The notes under the pieces: generated by a model
What the model was told of the DNA's origin: nothing
Databases searched by the model: none
The model's input: the letters and a program-made list of their open reading frames with translations, nothing else
Part shown: in pieces, positions 1-7,699 of the stretch
How the letters are laid out: each line of letters starts with the position of its first letter
How positions within the stretch are numbered: the stretch's first letter is position 1
Position numbers and translations under genes: made by a program
Source of the DNA: DATKMK01 sp035541895
GTDB lineage: Bacteria > Desulfobacterota > Binatia > HRBIN30 > JACQVA1
Direction: 5' to 3'
NCBI GenBank assembly: GCA_035541895.1
Contig: DATKMK010000119.1
Coordinates: 62,001 to 126,000, forward strand
DNA length: 64,000 nucleotides

Positions 1-207
1 CTGACCTTCGTGCGCGACTTCTACGGTGTGCGCAACCGTCACGCGGTCGGGCTGAACAGCATGATGTGGTCGACCGATTACCCGCATCACATTTGCGACT
101 GGCCGTATTCGAAAAAAGTCGCCAACGAGATGTTCGCCGGCGTGCCCGACGCCGAGCGCCAGCAAATCTGCGCCGGCAACGCCGAACGGCTGTACAAGTT
201 GCAGTAG
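1..207 (+). CDS. Amidohydrolase family protein, C-terminal fragment
   Basis: The reading frame is open from base 1, so the gene begins upstream of the window; only the last 68 residues are visible. They contain the WSTDYPHH segment typical of the C-terminal metal-site Asp of the amidohydrolase_2 (TIM-barrel metal-dependent hydrolase) family, and end in an AGNAERLYKL motif that closes many of these proteins. The family hydrolyses or decarboxylates cyclic and aromatic acids; the substrate cannot be read from this fragment. It is followed on the same strand by a crotonase-fold gene, consistent with a catabolic cluster. The GTG at base 10 is unlikely to be the true start. Confidence 0.75.
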   Translation: MTFVRDFYGVRNRHAVGLNSMMWSTDYPHHICDWPYSKKVANEMFAGVPDAERQQICAGNAERLYKLQ

Positions 208-294
208 GTCCACACACGCCGGGGCGCACGGTTGTGCGCCCCGCTTCTCTTGTCGATGCCCTCACGCTAGGGTTGGCTGCACTGAGAGGTGCTG

Positions 295-1098
295 ATGGCC
301 GAGTTTGAAACCGTCCTCTTCGACGTTGGCGATCGCGTCGCCACCATCACGCTCAACCGCCCGGAGCGGAAGAACGCGATGAATCAGCAGCTCAAAGACG
401 AGCTGCGCGAGTGCTGGCGGCGGGTGAAGGCGGATCCTGACATCTGGGTTGCCATCATCACCGGCGCCGGCGATGCGTTCTCCAGCGGCGCCGACGTCGA
501 ATCGCTCGCCAGCGGCGGATTCGTCAAGCCCGATCGCTGGCGCGAGCTGGCGATGATCGAAGGCATCGTCGAGCTGCCGACTCCCCGCCGTCAACGCGTG
601 CACAAGCCCGTGATCGCAGCGGTCAACGGCGTGGTCGCCGGGTTTTCTCTCGACCTGGTCAGCGAATCCGACATCCCGATCGCGTCCGAGCATGCCTCGT
701 TCGTCGATCCGCATGTGTCCATCGGCTACGTGTCGTCGCACGAAATGGTCAACATGGCGCGCCGCGTGCCGGTGGCGGTGGCCCTGCGAATGGCGCTGCT
801 CGGCAGCCGCGAACGCATGAGCGCGCAGCGTGCCTACGAGGTCGGGCTGGTGACCGAGGTCGTGCCGCATAAGCAATTGATGGCGCGCGCGCGCGAATTG
901 GCAGCGCTGATCTTGACCAACTCGCCGCTCGCGGTGTGGGGTACGAAGATGGGCATCCTTCAAGGCTTGGGGTTGCCGATCCCACAAGCCGAGGAGATCG
1001 CCGCGGGTTATCTCGAGATCGTCGAACAGTCCGAAGACCATGGCGAGGGGCCGCGCTCGTTCGTCGCCAAGCGCAAGCCCGCATGGAAGGCGCGCTGA
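295..1098 (+). CDS. Enoyl-CoA hydratase/isomerase (crotonase) family protein
   Basis: This 267-residue protein has the crotonase fold. Visible are the N-terminal TLNRPERKNAM motif, the first oxyanion-hole segment SSGADVESL near residue 60, and the second near residue 110 (NGVVAGFSLDL). Family members act on CoA thioesters by hydration, isomerisation or C-C cleavage. By eye, the two Glu residues used by classical hydratases look replaced: the usual PE after the second oxyanion segment reads PH, and the later A-x-E-M reads ALRM. Hydratase activity is therefore doubtful and another crotonase reaction is possible. The ATG at 295 is preferred over the GTG at 289 because GAGAGG lies at suitable spacing. 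The next gene starts 5 bp after the stop. Confidence 0.85.
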   Translation: MAEFETVLFDVGDRVATITLNRPERKNAMNQQLKDELRECWRRVKADPDIWVAIITGAGDAFSSGADVESLASGGFVKPDRWRELAMIEGIVELPTPRRQRVHKPVIAAVNGVVAGFSLDLVSESDIPIASEHASFVDPHVSIGYVSSHEMVNMARRVPVAVALRMALLGSRERMSAQRAYEVGLVTEVVPHKQLMARARELAALILTNSPLAVWGTKMGILQGLGLPIPQAEEIAAGYLEIVEQSEDHGEGPRSFVAKRKPAWKAR

Positions 1099-1103
1099 GT
1101 CCG

Positions 1104-1436
1104 ATGGTCATCGTGTTGTTTCGCTCCAAGCTGACCGACGCCGCGGGCGACGATTATCAGGCAATGGCCGAGGAGATGCTCGACCGCGCCCGCACCATGC
1201 CGGGGTTCGTCGACTTCAAGACCTACGCCGCCGCCGACGGCGAGCGCATCTCGGTGATTCATTGGGAGTCGCTGGAGACCCTGCGCCCGTGGACCGACGA
1301 CGTTCGTCACGTGATGGCGCAGCGTCTCGGCCGCCAAAAGTGGTACGAGTACTTCCGTGTCGAAGTGGCCGAGATCGCCCGGAGTTACGGCTTCGATCGG
1401 AGACCGTCGACCCAATCTGAGCAGTCTCAGGCCTAG
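1104..1436 (+). CDS. Antibiotic-biosynthesis-monooxygenase (ABM) domain protein
   Basis: This 110-residue protein resembles the ABM dimeric alpha-beta barrel: a beta strand (MVIVLFRSKL), a helix rich in Glu and Met, the PGFVDFKTYAAADGE segment and an aromatic strand with H-W-E (SVIHWESLE). Such domains are small cytoplasmic oxygenases or ligand-binding modules, often of unknown substrate. The longer open frame beginning near 936 overlaps the crotonase gene and is a shadow, so the ATG at 1104 was chosen. It lies 5 bp after the crotonase stop and is probably cotranscribed with it. The exact reaction cannot be assigned. Confidence 0.7.
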   Translation: MVIVLFRSKLTDAAGDDYQAMAEEMLDRARTMPGFVDFKTYAAADGERISVIHWESLETLRPWTDDVRHVMAQRLGRQKWYEYFRVEVAEIARSYGFDRRPSTQSEQSQA

Positions 1437-1539
1437 TTCTGCAGTCCGCCGGCTGCAGCGAATGACGAGGCGTCGCGCGCGCGAGGCGCCGGCTCTCGGC
1501 TAGTGTGCGGGCATCACTCTTGCTGGCTGCAATGCTAGG

Positions 1540-2463
1540 ATGAGAACCGTGAAGCCGACAGAGCCACACATGGCGAATCTGCTTGCCGACGCAGTCAACG
1601 AACTCGACGAGACCGTTTCAGTCGAGTCTGGCGGCACACTCTTCATCGACCTTGATCGCGGCGCGGTTGAAGTCGCGTCGCACGACGCCAACGAGGTTCA
1701 CGTCGACGCGCGAGCCACCGGTTGGGGGGCCTGGAATTTCGAATTTGATCTCGCGCGACGCGACAACGACGTGCGTGTGAGCGGCGAGATGGGCAGTTGG
1801 CTGCCGTGGCCATTCGGACCGCGGGTGCGGGTGCGCGTGATGGTTCCGCGGCCGTATTCGGTCGACGCGCGGACCCGCGGCGGGCGCATTACCCTTGCCA
1901 ACCTCGCCGGACGAATCATCGCCGAGACCAAGGGCGGTTCGGTGCAGCTTGATGGGGCAGAGGGTCCGGTAACGCTGCATACCTCCGGTGGCGCGATGCG
2001 CGTGGCCCAAGTCGAGGGCGATGTTCGGGTCGACACGTCCGGCGGCGCAATCGAAGTGCGACAGGTCGTCGGTAATGTCCTGGCCAACACCTCGGGTGGA
2101 CCGATCACAATCAGCGGTGTGACCGGACGAGTTGCGGCGCGCACCAGCGGTGGTCGGATCGAGGTACGCGAAGCCGGCGAGCACATTGACGCCACCACCA
2201 GCGGGGGGAGTGTGTCAGTTAGTTTTGTCGGGCCGCCGTCGGGGAACTTGGAAACGTCCGGGGGGAGCATTGAGGCCCGATTTCCAGCCAGCGCGGGCGC
2301 GACGCTCGATGCGGAAACCCGCGGCGGGCAAGTGGAAATCGAACCGCCGTTCACTCTCGACACGACGCCGTCGCGACACCGGGCCCAAGGGCGGGTCAAC
2401 GGTGGCGGCGCCTCGCTACGCTTGCGCACCTCCGGGGGGAACATTCGCGTCGGCCCGGCGTAA
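1540..2463 (+). CDS. DUF4097-type beta-repeat protein
   Basis: This protein is about 307 residues. From about residue 110 it consists of repeated short beta-strand units, each carrying a T/S-x-G-G turn (TRGG, TKGG, TSGG seven or more times) at a spacing of about 18-20 residues. This is the hallmark of the DUF4097 putative adhesin/beta-solenoid family. No signal peptide or membrane segment is evident, so a cytoplasmic or peripheral role is likely. An ATG at 1570 is an alternative start, and neither start has a strong ribosome-binding site. The function of the family is poorly defined; the call rests on the repeat pattern. It stands alone between the ABM gene and the DUF1329 gene. Confidence 0.7.
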   Translation: MRTVKPTEPHMANLLADAVNELDETVSVESGGTLFIDLDRGAVEVASHDANEVHVDARATGWGAWNFEFDLARRDNDVRVSGEMGSWLPWPFGPRVRVRVMVPRPYSVDARTRGGRITLANLAGRIIAETKGGSVQLDGAEGPVTLHTSGGAMRVAQVEGDVRVDTSGGAIEVRQVVGNVLANTSGGPITISGVTGRVAARTSGGRIEVREAGEHIDATTSGGSVSVSFVGPPSGNLETSGGSIEARFPASAGATLDAETRGGQVEIEPPFTLDTTPSRHRAQGRVNGGGASLRLRTSGGNIRVGPA

Positions 2464-2499
2464 GTGGTCCGTCGCCGAATCCGTGGCTGCACATTTTCA

Positions 2500-2529
2500 T
2501 TGACGTCCGACCTGCGTTCGCATCATACT
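2500..2529 (+). promoter_or_regulatory. Sigma70-like promoter for the DUF1329 gene
   Basis: TTGACG (2500-2505) and CATACT (2524-2529) are separated by 18 bp. They lie about 50 bp upstream of the next start codon, in the intergenic gap after the DUF4097 gene. Each hexamer differs from consensus at only one or two positions. This is prediction by eye only. Confidence 0.4.
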
Positions 2530-2579
2530 GCCGCCTGATTTTCATCACCCCGGGCACATCGCCCTGAAGGAGGCGCGCA

Positions 2580-3929
2580 ATGTCGAACATCGTGCGGATC
2601 GTTCTGGCTGTGGCAATCGCGTGTGCAGTGTCCGGTGCCGCGTGGGCGCAGAACGTGCCGTCTGATGCTGGGTTGAAACCCGGCGATGTCCTCACGCCGG
2701 CAAACATCAAGCTCGCCGAAGAGTTGTTGCCGCCGGAAATCTATCGCCACTACCAAGCGGGCGAGTACATCGACACCAAGATCGTCGAGTGGCCCAACGG
2801 AATTTTCCGGTTCGACCCCGAGTTTTTGAGCGCGACAGAGTCGAACGCGGGAAAGTACAAGATTGATGCGAACGGCACCGTCGTCGACGTGGCGACCGGG
2901 CAGCAGCCGCCGATGATCCTCGGGTTCCCATTCCCCAGTATCGATCCCAAGGATCCGACCGCCGGCAACCAGGTGTTGTGGAACTACGTCTACGGCACGT
3001 GGTACATCGAAGGCAGCATCCATTCGACCGTCGAGCTGAATTGGATCAAGCCGACTGGGCTCGACCGCAAGACCAGTCAAGACGTCAACTTCCTCTTCTA
3101 CGACGGGCAGCCGGATCGCTACCGTAAGGCCAACCCGCAAAACTTCAGCATGCAGTTTCTCACCACGGCGATGACGCCGACCGACTTGAATGGCACGACC
3201 GCGCTCACCTGGCGCTACCGCGATCCGACCAAACGCGACTCAAACTGGGTGTACGTCCCGGCCCTGCGACGAGTGCGCGCAGTCAGTCCGGCCAATCGCT
3301 CCGACGGCTTTCTGGGATCCGACATGAGTCAGGACGATGGTCCGTTCTTCGATGGCAAGCCGGAAGACTTCAACTGGAAGCTGATCGGCCAACGCGATCA
3401 GTACCGCTTCGTCGACCCGATCAGCCTCGCTGGGAAATCCAATTTAATTTGGCTGCCAAACGGTGGCTGGCGCGCGATCTGGCCGAAGGACGTGAAGACG
3501 TTCGGCTATGAAGACCCCAATTTCAAAGGCATCGGTTGGGCGCCGATTGCGCCAGCCCTCGCCAAGCGCCCGTTCTGGGTGATCGAAGGCACGCCCAAGG
3601 ACAAGTACTATCTCTACGGGCGCATCGAATTGTACATCGACTCGGAAACCTACGAGGGCGCGTGGAATCGCAAGTTCAGTTGGACCGGCGAGCTGCTCAA
3701 CACGCTGCAGGTGATGACCTTCCTGCGACACAAGTACACGCGACCCGACGGGATCGTCGAGTATCTGCAAGGATCGAACATGGGATATCGCGTCGCCGAG
3801 AACGTCAAGATGAATCGCGCCACCACCGCCGGTACCTTGGCGCCGCTCAAGGAACCCGCCAGCGACACGCGCATTCCGATCGACCCGGCGTTCTTCGACA
3901 TGTCGACGCTGTCGCGGTTTGGGAAGTAG
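2580..3929 (+). CDS. DUF1329 family periplasmic/outer-membrane protein
   Basis: This 449-residue protein starts with a clear Sec signal peptide (hydrophobic stretch ending AAWAQ at about residue 24). The mature part matches the DUF1329 family, with sections such as WRYRDPTKRDSNWVYVPALR and a YLYGRIELYIDSET strand, consistent with a LolA-like lipid-binding fold. DUF1329 proteins are often encoded near DUF1302 or MMPL genes and are thought to handle hydrophobic substrates at the outer membrane, but no function is proven. A strong AAGGAGG site lies about 8 bp before the ATG. The full family length of around 450 residues is present. No DUF1302 partner is seen in the window. Confidence 0.85.
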   Translation: MSNIVRIVLAVAIACAVSGAAWAQNVPSDAGLKPGDVLTPANIKLAEELLPPEIYRHYQAGEYIDTKIVEWPNGIFRFDPEFLSATESNAGKYKIDANGTVVDVATGQQPPMILGFPFPSIDPKDPTAGNQVLWNYVYGTWYIEGSIHSTVELNWIKPTGLDRKTSQDVNFLFYDGQPDRYRKANPQNFSMQFLTTAMTPTDLNGTTALTWRYRDPTKRDSNWVYVPALRRVRAVSPANRSDGFLGSDMSQDDGPFFDGKPEDFNWKLIGQRDQYRFVDPISLAGKSNLIWLPNGGWRAIWPKDVKTFGYEDPNFKGIGWAPIAPALAKRPFWVIEGTPKDKYYLYGRIELYIDSETYEGAWNRKFSWTGELLNTLQVMTFLRHKYTRPDGIVEYLQGSNMGYRVAENVKMNRATTAGTLAPLKEPASDTRIPIDPAFFDMSTLSRFGK

Positions 3930-3937
3930 TATTTTGA

Positions 3938-3953
3938 TCGCCCGAAAGGGCGA
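3938..3953. other. Hairpin with GAAA tetraloop
   Basis: TCGCCC-GAAA-GGGCGA forms a perfect 6-bp stem capped by a GNRA loop, 9 bp after the DUF1329 stop and overlapping the tail of the decayed hydrolase on the other strand. No T-tract follows on either strand, so it is a weak candidate for transcription termination between the convergent units. Confidence 0.35.
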
Positions 3954-3958
3954 GGCGC

Positions 3959-4412
3959 TCAGTCGACCGGCTCGCTCAACGGGTACCGCCACACCGGTGG
4001 GTCGACGCGCAGGTGCGTCTTCATCACCGAGCCGTGAAACTTTGTCGAGCCGCGTTGAAGCGAAAACTGTAGTCCTTGGGTGCCCCGAACATCAGGACGC
4101 GCGCGACCTCGTGGTTCTTGGCGAGCATATAGCTGTGGCTGCCGCCCTGCGATAGGCCGGCGACGGCGATCATCCGCCAGCGGATGCCGCCTCCATGATC
4201 CAGATACTGGGAGAGCCGCCGGTACCCGGCAGAAACACCAGCAATTGGTTTCGCGCCTGACCGTCCGGCAGCCACACCATGTGCGGCGAGTCGAACGAAT
4301 CGATGCGACGATCGGTCTCGCTGGGACGAATCGCAAACGGCTCGCTCGCGCGGCTCGCGGCGGCCGGAAACAACAGCCGCAGCAGCACGGTGCCGCGAAC
4401 GATGCGTTTCAT
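3959..4412 (-). pseudogene. Decayed secreted alpha/beta hydrolase
   Basis: Reading the minus strand from 4412, a signal-peptide-like start is followed by HMVWLPDGQARNQLLVFLPG and TGGSPS, then the frame ends. In a second frame (4275 to 4024) the sequence resumes with a nucleophile elbow GLSQGGSH and VARVLMFGAPKDYSFRF, then stops. A third frame ends with PVWRYPLSEPVD. These pieces occur in the order expected for one secreted alpha/beta hydrolase of roughly 300 or more residues. The segments between them are far too short, so the gene appears to have suffered internal deletions and frameshifts. No single frame supports a functional enzyme. It sits between the DUF1329 and isochorismatase-like genes. 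Confidence 0.7.
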
Positions 4413-4448
4413 TCAGTGCTCGCGTGGCGACGGTCGTCCGAACTCAAG

Positions 4449-5078
4449 TCACGTCGGCGCGCGCAGTGCCGCGATGACGGCGTCGGACGTGGTCACGGTC
4501 GCGAGCAGCGGCATGATGTTCTCGATCGAGAAGCGATGCCACTCGTCGGGGTAGCTGGCGCAACAATCTTCGATCACCACCAGGTCGAAGCTGCGGTTCA
4601 CCGACGCGCGCACGATGCCCTCGACCGCGAGGTTGGTCGAGACGCCCGTCATCAGAATCGTCGAGCGCTTGAGCATGCGCAGCACCGGATAGAGTTGCGT
4701 GCCGTACGAACCGTCGACGCCGACGGTGCGCTCCAGCACAAAATCCTCCGGACGCGGGGTTAGTGCTTCGTGCGTTTGAACGCCCCACGTGCCTTCGATC
4801 AACGTCGGCTGCCGTCCGCTGCGGCGATGGAGCTTGGTGTTGGGTCGCGGGAAGCCGGGCTTGCCGCAGAAGTTGATGTAGAGAATCGGTACCCCGCGCG
4901 CCCGCGCCGCGGCGGTTAGTTGCTGCAGCTTCGGAATGACCCCGCGCTTGTGCACCTGTGCCGCCAGCACGCCTCCGATGCCCTTCTTGTCGATGTTCGA
5001 TTCGTGCACGATGTCGTTCTGCATCTCGACGATGCAGAGCGCGGCCCGATTGACATCAAGCGCGAGCGCTTCACTCAT
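4449..5078 (-). CDS. Isochorismatase-fold (cysteine hydrolase) family protein
   Basis: This 209-residue protein has the isochorismatase-like Rossmann fold: CIVEMQNDIV with the family Asp near residue 20, and the late ILMTGVSTNLAVEGIVRA strand-turn. In active cysteine hydrolases the turn carries the nucleophilic Cys (T-N-x-C-V), but here the position reads Ala, and the usual catalytic Lys (E-K) appears as Arg (LERT). The protein may belong to a subgroup with different chemistry, as in true isochorismatases that lack the Cys. The ATG at 5078 was chosen over upstream codons because AGGGAAGG precedes it at good spacing. It lies downstream of, and on the same strand as, the CoA-transferase pair. 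Confidence 0.8.
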   Translation of the reverse strand: MSEALALDVNRAALCIVEMQNDIVHESNIDKKGIGGVLAAQVHKRGVIPKLQQLTAAARARGVPILYINFCGKPGFPRPNTKLHRRSGRQPTLIEGTWGVQTHEALTPRPEDFVLERTVGVDGSYGTQLYPVLRMLKRSTILMTGVSTNLAVEGIVRASVNRSFDLVVIEDCCASYPDEWHRFSIENIMPLLATVTTSDAVIAALRAPT

Positions 5079-5141
5079 GCAACCTTCCCTGCGGCGGCCG
5101 CGGCGGGCACCGAGTCGCCCTGCCACCGCCGGGAGCAAAGC

Positions 5142-6365
5142 TCACTCGAAGACTCCATCGTTGTTCAGCGCCGCATACTCCTCGACCGACATTCCCAGCA
5201 GCTCGCGGTACACGTACTCGCTGTGTTCGCCCAAGCACGGAGCGGCCATGCGAATGTCTTCTGGCGTACGGGAAAAACGCATGCCGTTGGTTTCGACGAG
5301 ATGCGTGCCGATCACGCGATGCTCGACTTCGCGAAAGTGCCGGCGGTGAGCCAGTTGCGGGTCGTTGACCAAGTCTTCGAAGTTCGCCACCAACCCTGAA
5401 TCGATGCCCGCCGCTTGAAGTGTGTGCATGACGTCCTCGGCCCAGACCGCGCGCGTCCACGTGCCGATGCGCTCTTCGAGTTCATCGACGTGCGCGAGCC
5501 GACCGCTGGTGGTCGCGAACCGCTTGTCGTGCGTCCATGCGGGATCACCGATCGCGCGAGCGAAGCGCCGCCAGTCGTCGTCGCTGTGAATCGCAATCGC
5601 AACCCATCGGTCATCGTCATCGTCTTTGGGCGCGCATCGAAATGCGCCATGGGGCGCGGCGTGGCGCGAGCGATTGCCCATGCGGGCGAGGGCTTCTCCG
5701 GTCGCGCTGTAGGTGGCGATGCTTTCGCTCAAGCACACCACGCCACCCTCGACCTGCGCCAGATCGATGTATTGCCCCTGTCCAGTCCGCCGGCGATGGA
5801 TCAGGGCCGACGCCACCAGCAGCGCGACGAAACGCGGCGACAGCGAGTCGGTGATGGTGCCGTACGGCCCAAGCGGCTCCAGATCGGGCCAGCCGGTGAG
5901 ATGATTGAAGCCCGAGATCGCCGAGCCTTGACCGCCGAAGCCAGGGTAGTTGCGTTCCGGGCCGGTTTGGCCGTTCAAGCAGGTGCTGATCATGATCAGG
6001 TCCGGCTTGAGTCGGCGCAGCGACTCGTAGTCGAGTCCCCACTTCGCCATGGCTTTGGGCGCGAAGTTCTCCGCCACCACGTCCGCCCATTGCACCAACC
6101 GGCGGGCGATTTCGGGTCCCTTCGGATGGCTCATGTTGAGGGCGACCCCGAATTTGTTGATGTTGATCATCGCGAACATGTGGCTGCCGTCGACGCCGGC
6201 GGGATCGCCGGGGGTGTAGCGCAGCAAGCGGACGAAGTCCGGTCGCTGGCGCGACTCGACCCGCACGACCGTTGCGCCGTGATCGGCGAAGTAACGCGTC
6301 CCAAACGGTCCAGCGGCGCCGCCGCCGAACTCCAGGATATTCACGCCATCGAACAACTGCGCCAT
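5142..6365 (-). CDS. CaiB/BaiF class III CoA-transferase (Asp-containing subunit)
   Basis: This 407-residue protein belongs to family III CoA-transferases, which move CoA between organic acids. The N-terminal Rossmann part (FGTRYFADHGATVVRVES) binds CoA. The segment GPYGTITDSLSPRF carries an Asp where the family's covalent catalytic Asp is expected, and a C-terminal domain follows. Its ATG overlaps the stop of the upstream CoA-transferase gene (TGATG at 6363-6367), so the two are translationally coupled and probably form a heteromer, as described for two-subunit enzymes such as benzylsuccinate CoA-transferase. The substrate is unknown. The isochorismatase-like gene follows 63 bp downstream. 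Confidence 0.88.
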   Translation of the reverse strand: MAQLFDGVNILEFGGGAAGPFGTRYFADHGATVVRVESRQRPDFVRLLRYTPGDPAGVDGSHMFAMININKFGVALNMSHPKGPEIARRLVQWADVVAENFAPKAMAKWGLDYESLRRLKPDLIMISTCLNGQTGPERNYPGFGGQGSAISGFNHLTGWPDLEPLGPYGTITDSLSPRFVALLVASALIHRRRTGQGQYIDLAQVEGGVVCLSESIATYSATGEALARMGNRSRHAAPHGAFRCAPKDDDDDRWVAIAIHSDDDWRRFARAIGDPAWTHDKRFATTSGRLAHVDELEERIGTWTRAVWAEDVMHTLQAAGIDSGLVANFEDLVNDPQLAHRRHFREVEHRVIGTHLVETNGMRFSRTPEDIRMAAPCLGEHSEYVYRELLGMSVEEYAALNNDGVFE

Positions 6366-7606
6366 CAGATCACTCGCTCGGCGCTCAAGGCGGCGGCATC
6401 CAGGCCGAGCGCTCCGTAGACTTCGGTGTTGTGTTGGCCGAGCCGTGGCGCGGATCGCCGCACTGCGATGGTGGTTTGACTCGACTTGGCAAACGCGCCG
6501 GGCAGCTTGAGGGCGAACCCCAGTTCGGGGTGTTCAAGGTCGATGAAGAAGTCGCGCGTCGCAAGCTGGCGCGAGCCGACGATCTCGCGTGCGGTGTACG
6601 CCGGCGCCAGCATCAAGTTGCGCTCGCACGCGGCCTCGAAGAGTTCGCGCATGGTCTTCGAGCGAAAGAACGCGCCGAGTGCCGCTTCGATCTCGTCGAC
6701 TTCCGGTTGCGTGATCAGATTGTGATTGTACTTCGTCCAGTCGCGTTGCGTCAGCGCGGGCGGCGCCATCCCGCACTCGTCCATGTACTTGACCAGCGCG
6801 ATGATGCCCGGAATGCGCGCGGGACCGCCGCGTAAGGCGAACGAGACATAGCCGTCCTGGGCCGGCCACAGCTCATGAAAGAACGCCTTGCCGCCGCGAA
6901 ACCCGCCGCCGACACGGCCGCCTTTGAAGCCGGTCAGCGGAAACTGCGTCGGGCTGGTCATGTTCGGCATCAGCATGACTTCTTGTAGCGACACGTCGAC
7001 GTGTTGCCCTTCGCCGCTCAGTTCGCGACCCCAGAGAGCGAAGACGACGCCGACGGCCGCCTCGATTCCACCGTGATAGTACGCCACCGGCAACGCGCAC
7101 CGCACCGGGGCGCGCTCGGGATTGCCAGTGGGGTAGAGATTGCCGCCCATCGCCACCGCGGTGAGGTCAGCGCCACGGTAGCCGCTGTACGGGCCGGTTT
7201 GTCCGAACGGGGTGAGGCTGCACAGCACGAGTTTCGGATTGCGTGCGCGCAACAATTCGTAGCCCAGGCCGCGCGCCATCAATGACTGGCGGTTGAGCGA
7301 CGGCGATTCGATGACCGCGTCGGCGCCGTCGCACAACGCCAGGAAGATCTCGCGTCCGCGCGCGCTGCTGAGATCAAGGGTGACGCCGCGCTTGCTGGTG
7401 TTGAGCGCGAGCCAGAGCACGGAACGCTCCGGGTCGGCGTGTCCGCCCACGAACGGGCCGCGCCGCCGAGCGTCGTCGCCATGCGGCGGCTCGATCTTGA
7501 TGACGTCGGCGCCCAGATCGCCGAGCAGCTTGCCGGCGAGAAAACCGGGTTCCGAGCTCAGGTCCAAGATCCGATAGCCGTCGAGATTGCCGCTGGGCAT
7601 GTGCAT
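6365..7606 (-). CDS. CaiB/BaiF class III CoA-transferase, paralogous subunit lacking the Asp
   Basis: This 413-residue protein is homologous to its downstream neighbour, with the family N-terminus (LLGDLGADVIKIEPPHGDDA) and AVIESPSLNRQSLMARGLGY. At the position of the catalytic Asp, where relatives read A-D-Y-H-x-G, this protein reads VAYYHGG, so the Asp looks replaced by Tyr. It overlaps the next gene by one base in a TGATG junction. Taken together this suggests a two-subunit class III CoA-transferase in which this chain is non-catalytic or structural. The first ATG at 7606 was used; a second in-frame ATG lies at 7600. Confidence 0.87.
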   Translation of the reverse strand: MHMPSGNLDGYRILDLSSEPGFLAGKLLGDLGADVIKIEPPHGDDARRRGPFVGGHADPERSVLWLALNTSKRGVTLDLSSARGREIFLALCDGADAVIESPSLNRQSLMARGLGYELLRARNPKLVLCSLTPFGQTGPYSGYRGADLTAVAMGGNLYPTGNPERAPVRCALPVAYYHGGIEAAVGVVFALWGRELSGEGQHVDVSLQEVMLMPNMTSPTQFPLTGFKGGRVGGGFRGGKAFFHELWPAQDGYVSFALRGGPARIPGIIALVKYMDECGMAPPALTQRDWTKYNHNLITQPEVDEIEAALGAFFRSKTMRELFEAACERNLMLAPAYTAREIVGSRQLATRDFFIDLEHPELGFALKLPGAFAKSSQTTIAVRRSAPRLGQHNTEVYGALGLDAAALSAERVI

Positions 7607-7699
7607 GCGTCGGGTGCTTGACTCCGTGAAGGCGCGGACGTTAACAAGCGTTCGCCTTTTGAGTCAAGCTTACAAATTCCGGGATGCGAGGAGGAGCAT

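Noticed and set aside
7607..7699. Strong promoter for the CoA-transferase genes (TTGACT-17-TTAACG on the minus strand)
   Set aside because: The -35 word is good, but the -10 word matches consensus at only two of six positions.
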